DNA of 64,000 bases from Burkholderiaceae bacterium (GTDB lineage: Bacteria; Pseudomonadota; Gammaproteobacteria; Burkholderiales; Burkholderiaceae_C): contig JADMJJ010000005.1 of assembly GCA_018780645.1 (NCBI GenBank), forward strand, positions 124,001-188,000, given 5' to 3'. Under the pieces are notes generated by a model. That model searched no databases and was not told the origin of the DNA. It was given only the letters and a program-made list of their open reading frames with translations. Shown in pieces: positions 1 to 7,428 of the stretch (its first letter is position 1; each line of letters opens with the position of its first letter). A program made the position numbers and the translations under genes.

Positions 1-331
1 GGCCTTCGACATCTACAACGCGATCAGCGGCAACCACGAGTGGCGGCTGCGCATCTTCCGTTACATCACGATCACCTTTCTGAGCGACGTGCTGCGCCAG
101 ACGGTGCGCAATCTCTGGCACGACGGCAGCCTGCTGCGCTGGAGCACCTGGCGCAGTGGTGCCCGCTTCCTGTTCGCCAGGGACGGCCTGCTGCGCGGCA
201 ACTATGCCGGCTGGCGCGACTATCTGCGCCCGGACTTCCACCCCAGCCAGCATGACGCCAGCCGCTCCGTGCAATGGCTGCGCGACAACCAGGCGCAGTT
301 CAGCGTGGTCGGGCAGGCCGCCGCGCAATGA
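1..331 (+). CDS. Metal-dependent hydrolase family (COG3687-like), C-terminal fragment
   Basis: The reading frame is open from base 2 to the stop at 329-331, so this is the last 109 codons of a gene cut by the window edge. The fragment begins AFDIYNAISG, has an aromatic- and Arg-rich helical middle, and ends with a DFHPSQHDASRSVQWL-like tail. This matches my recollection of the predicted metal-dependent hydrolase family COG3687 (PF10118), which has a conserved FHPxxHD near the C-terminus. The metal site cannot be judged from the fragment alone. Its stop overlaps the ATG of the next gene (ATGA), so the two are probably translationally coupled. In other proteobacteria such genes often sit in lipid or hydrocarbon metabolism loci, which fits the genes downstream. 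Confidence 0.6.
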   Translation, partial: AFDIYNAISGNHEWRLRIFRYITITFLSDVLRQTVRNLWHDGSLLRWSTWRSGARFLFARDGLLRGNYAGWRDYLRPDFHPSQHDASRSVQWLRDNQAQFSVVGQAAAQ

Positions 332-951
332 CGCCGTCGATTGCCTTCTGCCTGGCCCTGCTGCTGCTCTACATCGCCTTCGTGGTCTGGTACGGCGGTC
401 GCGGCAGGCCGTTGACGGCCACCGAGATCGAGGCCTACATGGCCGAGCTGGAGGCCTTGGCCACCGAGGCCAACAAGCAGGAACTGCTGGCCAGCGTGCG
501 CACCCTGCTGGCGCAGGACGATGGCCGCGAGTTCGTGATGCAGAACCTGGTGCGCTACCGGGCCAAGGCCCTGTACCCTCCCGGGCACGAGCAGCTGGGC
601 GATGACCCGCGCGCCGCCGACCGCCGCTACGGCAAGGCCATCATTCCGCACCTGCTGCGTTACGGCAATGTGCCGGTGTTCATCGCGCGGCGCAGCGGCA
701 GCTTCATCGAGCCGGCCCACGCCGATGCCTGGCACTACGTGGCCATGGTGCGCTACCGCAGTCGGCGCGACTTTCTGCGCTTTGCCCTCAGCATCGAGCG
801 TGCCGCCGACATTGCCGTGCACAAATGGGCGGCGATCGAGAAGACGCACATCTTTCCGCTGCGCCCCATCGTCAGCCTGATCTTCGTGCGCGGCGCCGTG
901 GGCGCGCTGCTGGCGCTGATCGGCGCCATCGCCGTACTGCTGCTGCGCTGA
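328..951 (+). CDS. Small bitopic membrane protein, possible dimeric alpha/beta-barrel domain
   Basis: This 207-residue protein starts at ATG 328, overlapping the previous stop. That start places a hydrophobic segment (residues 2-17) at the N-terminus. A second hydrophobic segment (roughly residues 183-206) ends the protein. Between them is a soluble part rich in charged residues. The stretch with HLLRYGNVPVFIARR and WHYVAMVRYRSRRDFLRF resembles the strand-helix pattern of DUF1330/EthD-type dimeric alpha/beta-barrel proteins, but this is a weak fold-level impression. No catalytic motif is evident. It lies 20 bp before the first sulfatase and is probably cotranscribed with it. Function unknown. 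Confidence 0.7.
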   Translation: MTPSIAFCLALLLLYIAFVVWYGGRGRPLTATEIEAYMAELEALATEANKQELLASVRTLLAQDDGREFVMQNLVRYRAKALYPPGHEQLGDDPRAADRRYGKAIIPHLLRYGNVPVFIARRSGSFIEPAHADAWHYVAMVRYRSRRDFLRFALSIERAADIAVHKWAAIEKTHIFPLRPIVSLIFVRGAVGALLALIGAIAVLLLR

Positions 952-971
952 GCCGCCCTCAAGGACATCCG

Positions 972-2639
972 ATGCGATTGCGCAAGCCCGCCCTCATTGC
1001 GATCGTTGCGATGCTCGCGCTGCTCGCACTGGCCTACACCCAGCGCCTGTACCTGCTGCAGTATTCGCTCGGCTGGTACACCGACATCGTCAACCCGCGC
1101 GACCCCAACCGGCCGGTGCCCTGGGAGGCCGGACCGGCCAGCGCCAGCCTGCCGGCGGCACAGCGCCCACCCAACATCATCGTCATCATGGCCGACGACC
1201 TGGGCATCAACGATGTCACCGCCCACGGCGGCGGGCGCGCGGCCGAGGGCGTGCCGACGCCGCATATCGACAGCATCGCCCGCGATGGCGTGCGCTTCGA
1301 TCAGGGCTATGCCGGCAGCGCCGTTTGCACGGTGTCGCGCGCGGCGCTGATGACCGGTCGCTACCCCTGGCGCTTCGGCGTCGAGTTCACCCCGACACCG
1401 GGGGCGATGGCGCGTGTCGCTGGCGCGCTGTACGCCGACCCGGCACGCATCCATCCCGTCGTCGTCGATCAGGACAAGGCCGGCCAGGCCAAGGACTTCA
1501 ACGAGCTCGGCCTGCCAGGCGTCGAACAGACGGTGGCCGAGCTGCTCAAGCCGCGCGGCTACCACACCGTGCACATCGGCAAATGGCATCTGGGCAGCAC
1601 GCCCGAGATGCGGCCCAACCAGCAGGGCTTCGACGAGAGCCTGTTCATGGAGAGCGGCCTGTACCTGCCCGAGAAGGACGCCCGCGTCGTCAATTCCAAG
1701 CAGGACTTCGATCCCATCGACAAATTCCTCTGGCCAAATATGCGCTTCGGTGTCAGCTACAACGGCGGCAAATGGTTCGAGCCGAGCAAATACCTGACCG
1801 ACTACTTCACCGACGAGGCGGTGACGGCGATACGGCGCAACAAGCACCGGCCGTTCTTCCTGTTCCTCGCCCACTGGGGCGTGCACACGCCGCTGCAGGC
1901 CAGCAAGGCCGACTACGACGCGCTGCCCAACATCCCCGACCACCGCCGCCGCGTCTATGGGGCCATGGTGCGCTCGGTGGACCGCAGCGTCGGCCGCGTG
2001 CTGCAGGCGCTGAAGGACGAGGGCCTGGACGACAACACGCTGGTCATCTTCACCAGCGACAACGGCGCGCCGGGCTATATCGGCATTCCCGACGTCAACA
2101 AGCCCTTTCGCGGCTGGAAGCTGACGATGTTCCAGGGCGGCCTGCGTGTGCCCTATGTCGCCAGGTGGCCGGCGCGGATGCCGGCCGGCCAGCACTATGC
2201 ACAGGCGATCTCGAACATCGACATCCTGCCCACCGTCCTGGCTGCGGCGGGGGGCGCGCTGCCGACCGACCGGCCCATAGACGGCGTGAACTTGCTGCCC
2301 TTTCTGCAGGCCCGGCCGACCGCCACGCAAGCGCCACGGCCGCTGTTCTGGCGCGACGGCCCCTACCGCGCGGTGCAGGACGGCGGCTGGAAGCTGATCA
2401 GCGCCGAGCGGCCGAAAAAGCAATGGCTGTTCGACCTGCGGCGCGACCCGACCGAGCAGGTCAATCTGGCCGCCGATCAGCCGCTGCAATTGGCGCGGTT
2501 GCAGGCGCTGATGACGGCCCACCATGGAAGCATGCCGCCGCCGCTGTGGCCCTCCTTCATCGAGATGCCGATCAGCATCGACAAGACCTTGGACCAGAAG
2601 CTGCTGCCCCAGGATGAATACACCTACTGGTACAACTAG
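972..2639 (+). CDS. Membrane-anchored sulfatase with CTVSR active-site motif
   Basis: Hydrolyses sulfate esters if active; alkaline-phosphatase/sulfatase superfamily, 555 residues. The chosen ATG gives an N-terminal hydrophobic segment (about residues 7-22), so the protein is exported or anchored in the inner membrane facing the periplasm. Metal-binding aspartates appear in IMADDLG (Asp75, Asp76). The nucleophile motif is Cys119-Thr-Val-Ser-Arg followed by AALMTGR. HIGKWHLG and FTSDNGAPG supply the later Lys/His and Asp/Asn ligands. The maturation consensus is C-x-P/A-x-R; here Val occupies the third position. The next gene encodes an FGE that would convert Cys119 to formylglycine. Upstream in-frame codons give an arginine-rich non-signal extension, so ATG 972 is preferred. 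Confidence 0.9.
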   Translation: MRLRKPALIAIVAMLALLALAYTQRLYLLQYSLGWYTDIVNPRDPNRPVPWEAGPASASLPAAQRPPNIIVIMADDLGINDVTAHGGGRAAEGVPTPHIDSIARDGVRFDQGYAGSAVCTVSRAALMTGRYPWRFGVEFTPTPGAMARVAGALYADPARIHPVVVDQDKAGQAKDFNELGLPGVEQTVAELLKPRGYHTVHIGKWHLGSTPEMRPNQQGFDESLFMESGLYLPEKDARVVNSKQDFDPIDKFLWPNMRFGVSYNGGKWFEPSKYLTDYFTDEAVTAIRRNKHRPFFLFLAHWGVHTPLQASKADYDALPNIPDHRRRVYGAMVRSVDRSVGRVLQALKDEGLDDNTLVIFTSDNGAPGYIGIPDVNKPFRGWKLTMFQGGLRVPYVARWPARMPAGQHYAQAISNIDILPTVLAAAGGALPTDRPIDGVNLLPFLQARPTATQAPRPLFWRDGPYRAVQDGGWKLISAERPKKQWLFDLRRDPTEQVNLAADQPLQLARLQALMTAHHGSMPPPLWPSFIEMPISIDKTLDQKLLPQDEYTYWYN

Positions 2640-3591
2640 GCGGCTGTGGTGGGGCGTGAGTGCCCTGATGCTGGTGACGCTGACCACCTGGTTTGCGGCA
2701 CGGCCGGCGCCGGCCGCGCGGAGCGAGCGGCTCCATTGCGCACTGCCGGCCCAAGCCGGCAACGCTACGCATCCGGGCATGGTCTGGGTGCCGGCCGGCA
2801 GTTTCGAGATGGGCGACACCGTCTATGCCGAGGAGCAGCCGCGCCGGGGGGAAAGCGTCGAGGGCTTCTGGATGGACCGCACCGAGGTCAGCAATGCCGA
2901 GTTCGCCCGCTTCGTGGCCGCCACCGGCCATGTCACCACCGCCGAGCGCGAGGTCGATGCCGCCGCCCATCCAGGTCTGCCGCCCGAGCTGCGCCGGCCC
3001 GGCGCCGTGGTCTTCATCAGCCCGGCCAAGGTGCAGGGGCGCGACGACGTCAATCAATGGTGGCGCTACGTGGCCGGCGCCAGCTGGCGCCATCCGGGCG
3101 GTCCGGGCACCGACATCAAGGGCCGCGACAGCTTTCCAGTAGTGGCCATCAGCCATGCCGACGCCCAGGCCTATGCCCTCTGGAAGGGCCGCCAGCTGCC
3201 CACCGAGGCGCAGTGGGAATGGGCCGCCCGCGGCGCCCGCGCCGCGCCGATGCCGGCCCATGAGCAGCCGCGCGAGGCCAATACCTGGCAGGGACCGTTC
3301 CCGGTGCTCAATTCAGGCGAAGACGGCTTCATAGGTCTGGCACCCGTGGGTTGCTACTCCCCCAATGCGCTGGGTCTCTATGACCTGATCGGCAACGTCT
3401 GGGAGCTGACCGCCGATCTCTACAGCCCCGCGGCCGGCCAGGCGCGGCAGCGCGTCATCAAGGGCGGCTCCTTTCTCTGCGCGCCCAACTACTGCATGCG
3501 CTACCGCGCCGGGGCTCGCCAGCCGCAGGACGAAGATCTGGCCGCAAGTCATCTGGGATTTCGCACCGTACTGCTGGCCCCCGGGCCCTGA
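2614..3591 (+). CDS. Formylglycine-generating enzyme (SUMF1/FGE family), exported form
   Basis: Oxidises the active-site cysteine of type I sulfatases to formylglycine using O2 and a copper centre. The 325-residue protein starts at ATG 2614, overlapping the sulfatase by 26 bp. A hydrophobic segment (residues 11-27) ending in AARPAPA looks like a signal peptide or anchor. The FGE core follows: MVWVPAGSFEMG, MDRTEVSNAEFARFV, WRHPGGPGTDI, VVAISHADAQAYALW, LPTEAQWEWAARG, LIGNVWELTADLY and GGSFLCAPNYCMRYRAGAR. The cysteine pair Cys289/Cys294 has the same x4 spacing as the human catalytic pair, and the ending SHLGFRTV is typical. Many FGE-sulfatase-domain proteins lack the two cysteines; this one keeps both, so real FGE activity is likely. 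Confidence 0.9.
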   Translation: MNTPTGTTRRLWWGVSALMLVTLTTWFAARPAPAARSERLHCALPAQAGNATHPGMVWVPAGSFEMGDTVYAEEQPRRGESVEGFWMDRTEVSNAEFARFVAATGHVTTAEREVDAAAHPGLPPELRRPGAVVFISPAKVQGRDDVNQWWRYVAGASWRHPGGPGTDIKGRDSFPVVAISHADAQAYALWKGRQLPTEAQWEWAARGARAAPMPAHEQPREANTWQGPFPVLNSGEDGFIGLAPVGCYSPNALGLYDLIGNVWELTADLYSPAAGQARQRVIKGGSFLCAPNYCMRYRAGARQPQDEDLAASHLGFRTVLLAPGP

Positions 3592-3596
3592 GCCAA

Positions 3597-4970
3597 GTGG
3601 CAACACCTGCCCCCAGGCGTATCAGACATTGGCTGCTAGGCTTGGCCGCGCTGGCCGTTGTGCCTGTGTTTCTGCTCTATCTCAAGGCCGGCGACCTTCG
3701 ACTGGGCGCTGAGGCCTATCTCTACGGCTACCCGCTGGTGATGATGGACCTCACCCGCGCCCATGCGGCGCGCACCCAGGGACCGGAAAATCGGCTGCTG
3801 CGCGTGCGCAGCTTTCCCGGCGCTGACTTTCGTGATGTCGTCCGGCCCAATGTGGACACGCTGTACACCAGCGCTTTCATCGACATGGCGCAGGGGCCCT
3901 GGGTGTTCGAAATGCCGGCGAATGCGCCGCGCTACGAGCTGATGCCCTTCATGGACGCCTGGACGAATGTATTCGCCGCGCCCGGCACACGCCTGAATGG
4001 CGGCCAGGGTGCGAGGCTGTTGCTGGCCGCTGCCGACTGGCAGGGCGAGGTGCCGGCCGGGCTGAGCCTGGTGCGCGCGCCGACCCGCATCGTCTGGCTG
4101 ATCGGCCGCACGCAGACTCGCGGCGCGGCCGACTACCCACTGGTGCACCGGCTCCAGGATGGTCTGACGCTTCGCCACCTGACCGATTGGCAGACCGGGC
4201 GCAGCGCTTCCGTCCCGGCCTGGAAGGCCGAGCCTCCCGCGTCGCCGCCGATTGCGCAGATGCAGGCCATGGCCACGACCGAGTTCTTCGCCAGGCTGGC
4301 GCGGCTGATGGTGGACAACCCGCCGGCCGCCATGGACGCCCCCGTGCTGCAGAAGCTGGAGCAGCTGGGCCTGAGGCCAGGTCAGGCACTCGACTGGACG
4401 CTGATGCAGCGCGGCGAGATGGCTCTGGCTCGCTGGCTGGCCGAGCGCCGCGTGGCCAGCGAACTGGCCAAGCCGCGCGAGCTCGTCAATGGTTGGTCAA
4501 CGCCGCCAGCGCTGCTGGGACGCTACGGCCAGGATTACAACACCCGCGCGGTGGTGGCCATGGTGGGCCTGGGCGCCAATCTGCCGGCCGATGCGATGTA
4601 CCCCAGCGCCCGCGTCGATGGCCAGGGCCGGCCGTTGAACGGCAGCCGGCGCTACCGGCTGCACTTCAAGGCCGGCACCCTGCCCCCGGTGCGGGCCTTC
4701 TGGTCCGTCACCGCCTATAGCGCCGACGACTTCCTGATCGCCAATGCGCTGCAGCGCCATGCGCTGGGCGACCGCGATCCGCTGGTCTTCAACACCGACG
4801 GCTCGCTCGATCTGTGGCTGCAGGCCGAAGCACCGACCCAGGCGCCGACGAGCAACTGGCTGCCGGTGCGCCGGGGCGAGGACTTTCTGCTCAATGCCAG
4901 ACTCTACTGGCCCAGGCACGAGGCGCTGGACGGCCGCTGGACGATGCCGGCCGTCGAGCGCCTGGATTGA
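3597..4970 (+). CDS. DUF1254/DUF1214 domain protein, exported
   Basis: Starts with GTG 3597, five bases after the FGE stop. The N-terminus has basic residues followed by a hydrophobic segment (about residues 13-26), so the 457-residue protein is probably periplasmic or inner-membrane anchored. The N-terminal half carries the DUF1254 signature (EAYLYGYPLVMMDLTR, VVRPNVDTLYTSAFIDM). The C-terminal part matches DUF1214 (PPVRAFWSVTAYSADDFLI, NWLPVRRGEDFLLNARLYWP). The family is widespread in bacteria and uncharacterised biochemically as far as I know. Position suggests the same operon as the sulfatase and FGE. Its stop codon abuts the stop of the minus-strand gene that follows. Confidence 0.88.
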   Translation: MATPAPRRIRHWLLGLAALAVVPVFLLYLKAGDLRLGAEAYLYGYPLVMMDLTRAHAARTQGPENRLLRVRSFPGADFRDVVRPNVDTLYTSAFIDMAQGPWVFEMPANAPRYELMPFMDAWTNVFAAPGTRLNGGQGARLLLAAADWQGEVPAGLSLVRAPTRIVWLIGRTQTRGAADYPLVHRLQDGLTLRHLTDWQTGRSASVPAWKAEPPASPPIAQMQAMATTEFFARLARLMVDNPPAAMDAPVLQKLEQLGLRPGQALDWTLMQRGEMALARWLAERRVASELAKPRELVNGWSTPPALLGRYGQDYNTRAVVAMVGLGANLPADAMYPSARVDGQGRPLNGSRRYRLHFKAGTLPPVRAFWSVTAYSADDFLIANALQRHALGDRDPLVFNTDGSLDLWLQAEAPTQAPTSNWLPVRRGEDFLLNARLYWPRHEALDGRWTMPAVERLD

Positions 4971-5306
4971 TCACTTGCCCGTGGGTTTGACCTGCGGACG
5001 GCCGGCGGCGGTCGGGTAGGCCGACATCACGCGCGAGGGATCGACCGTGTTCAGATAGGCGGCATACTGGCGCTCGGTGCAATCCAGATTGCGGCCGGCC
5101 AACGCCTCACCCTTGTACTCGCCCTTGTAGTAGACGAACACGAACTCATTGGCGGCCTGGGGCTTGGCATTGAGCTTGGCGCTGGTCTTGCTGGCGCACT
5201 CGCTGCGCAGCGCATAGGCCTCGGGGCTGTCTTTCTGCGCGGGGGTCTGGGCCCATGAGGCGACGGCCAGCGGAGTCAGGATCACGGCCAGGAGCATGCT
5301 TTTCAT
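4971..5306 (-). CDS. Small secreted hypothetical protein
   Basis: This 111-residue protein has a clear signal peptide (MKSMLLAVILTPLAVASWAQ, cleavage after Ala-Gln or nearby). The mature part is hydrophilic with two cysteines (in SECASK and LDCTER) that could form a disulfide. I do not recognise a family. It is convergent with the DUF1254 gene: the two stop codons are adjacent (4968-4970 and 4971-4973) with no terminator between them. The 133-bp gap upstream (5307-5439) must hold its promoter; I could not identify one with confidence. Confidence 0.7.
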   Translation of the reverse strand: MKSMLLAVILTPLAVASWAQTPAQKDSPEAYALRSECASKTSAKLNAKPQAANEFVFVYYKGEYKGEALAGRNLDCTERQYAAYLNTVDPSRVMSAYPTAAGRPQVKPTGK

Positions 5307-5439
5307 CGGTAAACCTTTTGCGGTCGGGGTTGATGCCGGCCGGGCCGCTAAGCGTTGACCCAGGCCAGAACGGTGAGCGAAGCTTAAGCCCGAGCGTCGG
5401 CAATTTCCACCCCTGACTGAGGGTAGGTTATGTACCAGT

Positions 5440-6075
5440 TCACTTGATCGAGGGGGGGCCCTGGCGCTGAATCAGATAGTCGGTGATGACGCTGCGGATG
5501 TATTCGGCCACCCGTCCCGAACCCGAGGGTCGGGCCAGCGCCTGAACGCCGCCGGTGACGGCCAGGTAGAACAGCACGGCCAGATCGGTGGCCCTCTTGT
5601 CGTCGCCGGTGAGGCGCTTGAACTTGGACTCGAACAGCTCCATGCGCGCCTCGTCCACCTCGACCAGCATGCGGGCCACCTCGGGGTCGCGGCGGCCCAG
5701 GCCGCGCAGGGCCAGCTCGAAGCGCATGTCCTTCAGGTCGGCGCCGCCACGGGCCAGTGCCACGTCCAGCAGTTGCACCAGATCGGCGCGCGCGTCGTCG
5801 CTGGCCTGGGCCTGCAGCTGCGCGTCTTCCTCGAGCTCGCGTTTGCGCCAGCGCTCCAGCACGGCCCTGATCAGGTCGGCATGCTCGGAGAAGTGCCAGT
5901 AGAAACTGCCGCGGGTAACGCCCAGCTTGTCGGCAATGGCCAGCACCCGGATATTGTCGAAACCGCCCTCGACCACGGCGTCGAAGGCGGCGTCCAGCCA
6001 GTCGTCCCGCGTCAGCCGCGACGACTCGCTGCCTCTGACTCTCTTGGTGGGGGCTTTCATCGGCTTCGCAGGCAT
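5440..6075 (-). CDS. TetR/AcrR family transcriptional regulator
   Basis: A 212-residue one-component repressor-type regulator. The N-terminal helix-turn-helix (roughly residues 24-68) contains VVEGGFDNIRVLAIADKLG and VTRGSFYWHFSEHADLI, the classic TetR fold. The C-terminal region is the variable ligand-binding and dimerisation domain. ATG 6075 is used; an internal ATG at 6060 is possible, and neither has a strong Shine-Dalgarno. It is divergent from the SphA-like gene and separated from it by a region with two palindromic half-conserved sites (6125-6173), so it probably controls itself and the plus-strand operon. Confidence 0.88.
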   Translation of the reverse strand: MPAKPMKAPTKRVRGSESSRLTRDDWLDAAFDAVVEGGFDNIRVLAIADKLGVTRGSFYWHFSEHADLIRAVLERWRKRELEEDAQLQAQASDDARADLVQLLDVALARGGADLKDMRFELALRGLGRRDPEVARMLVEVDEARMELFESKFKRLTGDDKRATDLAVLFYLAVTGGVQALARPSGSGRVAEYIRSVITDYLIQRQGPPSIK

Positions 6076-6124
6076 GGATGGGGCTTGGTGGGGATTTGGC
6101 GCATTGTGGTGAATACCCGAACAA

Positions 6125-6173
6125 ACACAAGTGTATGGTTGAGCTACATTGAACCACAACATACACAGGTGTA
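6125..6173. promoter_or_regulatory. Putative TetR operator pair in divergent promoter region
   Basis: Two short palindromes lie between the divergent TetR and SphA-like genes: ACACAAGTGT at 6125-6134 and TACACAGGTGTA at 6162-6173. Read in opposite orientations both contain ATACACNNGTGT, and their centres are about 38 bp apart. This part of the gap is more AT-rich than its surroundings. Paired inverted sites between a tetR gene and its target are typical operators; the assignment to this TetR is inference. Confidence 0.6.
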
Positions 6174-6244
6174 CTGAACTTTGTGCGGCTTGCCTGCCCG
6201 GCCACCACGCAAGGCCTCAGCCCCACGACAACCGGAGACAAGCC

Positions 6245-7420
6245 GTGCATTCCAACCTCACCCAGAATTCTTCGCGCCCCATGAAACGCCTGCTGCTGAC
6301 CGGCGTGATGCTGGCCGTCTGCGCGATGCAGGCCCAGGCCGGCGAAGGCTACAAGCTGCGCCAGTCGGCGGTGGGTCTGTTCGGCGGTGAGATCGCCGCC
6401 GCGGCCGACAATCCTGGCTTCTTCGGCACCGCCGCGCTGACCACCGTGAGCATCTACAAGGTGGTGGACGATGCCGGCAACAACATCGTCGTGCCGGGCC
6501 GCGCCGTGCCCCTGCCCACCGGCACGCCGACACGCGGTGCGGTGCCCGACGGCACCTACACCCTGAACGTGGCGCCGGGCAGCATCGCCTTCGACCAGGA
6601 CCAGACCCAGCTCAATCTGCTCGGCGGCTATATGACGGAGAGCAACTTTGCCGGCGGCCGCTTCGCCTTCGCCGTCAACGTGCCGCTGATCAAGCAAAGC
6701 CGCAGCTTTGTGCCGGTGCAGGCGCTGGGCACGGTATCGCCCACGCCCAATGCGGCCTTGCCAGCAGCGGTGCGCGGCGCGATCTCGGCCGTGGCGACGG
6801 CCGTCAACAACCAGGTGCAGGCCGGCGTGGCGGCCCAGGCGGCGAGCCAGAACGTCGACGTCTCGGGCGTCGGCGACACCGAGCTGTCGGCGGTCTGGAT
6901 ACGCCATCAGGACCGCCTCAAGGTGGTGGCCGGCATGTCGCTGTACCTGCCCACCGGCAAGTACGACAAGACGCGCGGGCCCAATCCGGGCTTCGGCAAC
7001 TTCTACACGCTGCGCCCCGGCGTGGCCGTCAGCTACTCGCTGAGCCCGGCTCACAAGAACGAGGCCTGGGATGCCGGGGTGACCGTCGCGGGGCGCGTGT
7101 CGGTCGGCTTCAACACGACCAACAAGGACACCGACTACCGCAGCGGCAACTTCGTCTATCTGGAGGGCGGCATCGTCAAGGTAATGGGCAACTGGGCCGT
7201 CGGCGCCAATCTGCTGACCATCCAGCAGATCACCGACGACTCCGGCAGCGCCGCACCGGCCGGCGGCAGCCGCTACCAGAACTCAAGCTTCGGGCCCTTC
7301 CTGTCCTACAAGCTGCCCGGCAAGGATGCCGGTTTCAATCTGCACTACAGCCAGAACTTCGCCAGTCGCAACGCGCTGGTGGCACGCGCGCTGCAGCTGC
7401 GCTTCATCAAGGCCTGGTAG
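6245..7420 (+). CDS. SphA/phenol MetA-like outer membrane protein
   Basis: Probably a beta-barrel outer-membrane protein of the Phenol_MetA_deg/SphA group (PF13557-like), often found with aromatic or hydrophobic-compound catabolic genes and suspected of substrate uptake. A GGAG seven bases upstream supports GTG 6245 (391 residues); ATG 6281 would give the shorter MKRLLLTGVMLAVCAMQAQA signal peptide directly. The body has alternating aromatic/polar strands and family features such as NLLGGYMTES, FAVNVPLI, AGMSLYLPTGKYD, FYTLRPGVAVSY and a C-terminal LQLRFIKAW ending in an aromatic residue. It heads the plus-strand run 6245-14570. Confidence 0.82.
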   Translation: MHSNLTQNSSRPMKRLLLTGVMLAVCAMQAQAGEGYKLRQSAVGLFGGEIAAAADNPGFFGTAALTTVSIYKVVDDAGNNIVVPGRAVPLPTGTPTRGAVPDGTYTLNVAPGSIAFDQDQTQLNLLGGYMTESNFAGGRFAFAVNVPLIKQSRSFVPVQALGTVSPTPNAALPAAVRGAISAVATAVNNQVQAGVAAQAASQNVDVSGVGDTELSAVWIRHQDRLKVVAGMSLYLPTGKYDKTRGPNPGFGNFYTLRPGVAVSYSLSPAHKNEAWDAGVTVAGRVSVGFNTTNKDTDYRSGNFVYLEGGIVKVMGNWAVGANLLTIQQITDDSGSAAPAGGSRYQNSSFGPFLSYKLPGKDAGFNLHYSQNFASRNALVARALQLRFIKAW

Positions 7421-7428
7421 GTCCGGCC

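Noticed and set aside
753-2819. A 688-codon minus-strand open frame opposite the first sulfatase
   Set aside because: It is a GC-bias shadow of the sulfatase with repetitive Ala/Arg/Gly composition and no recognisable domain.
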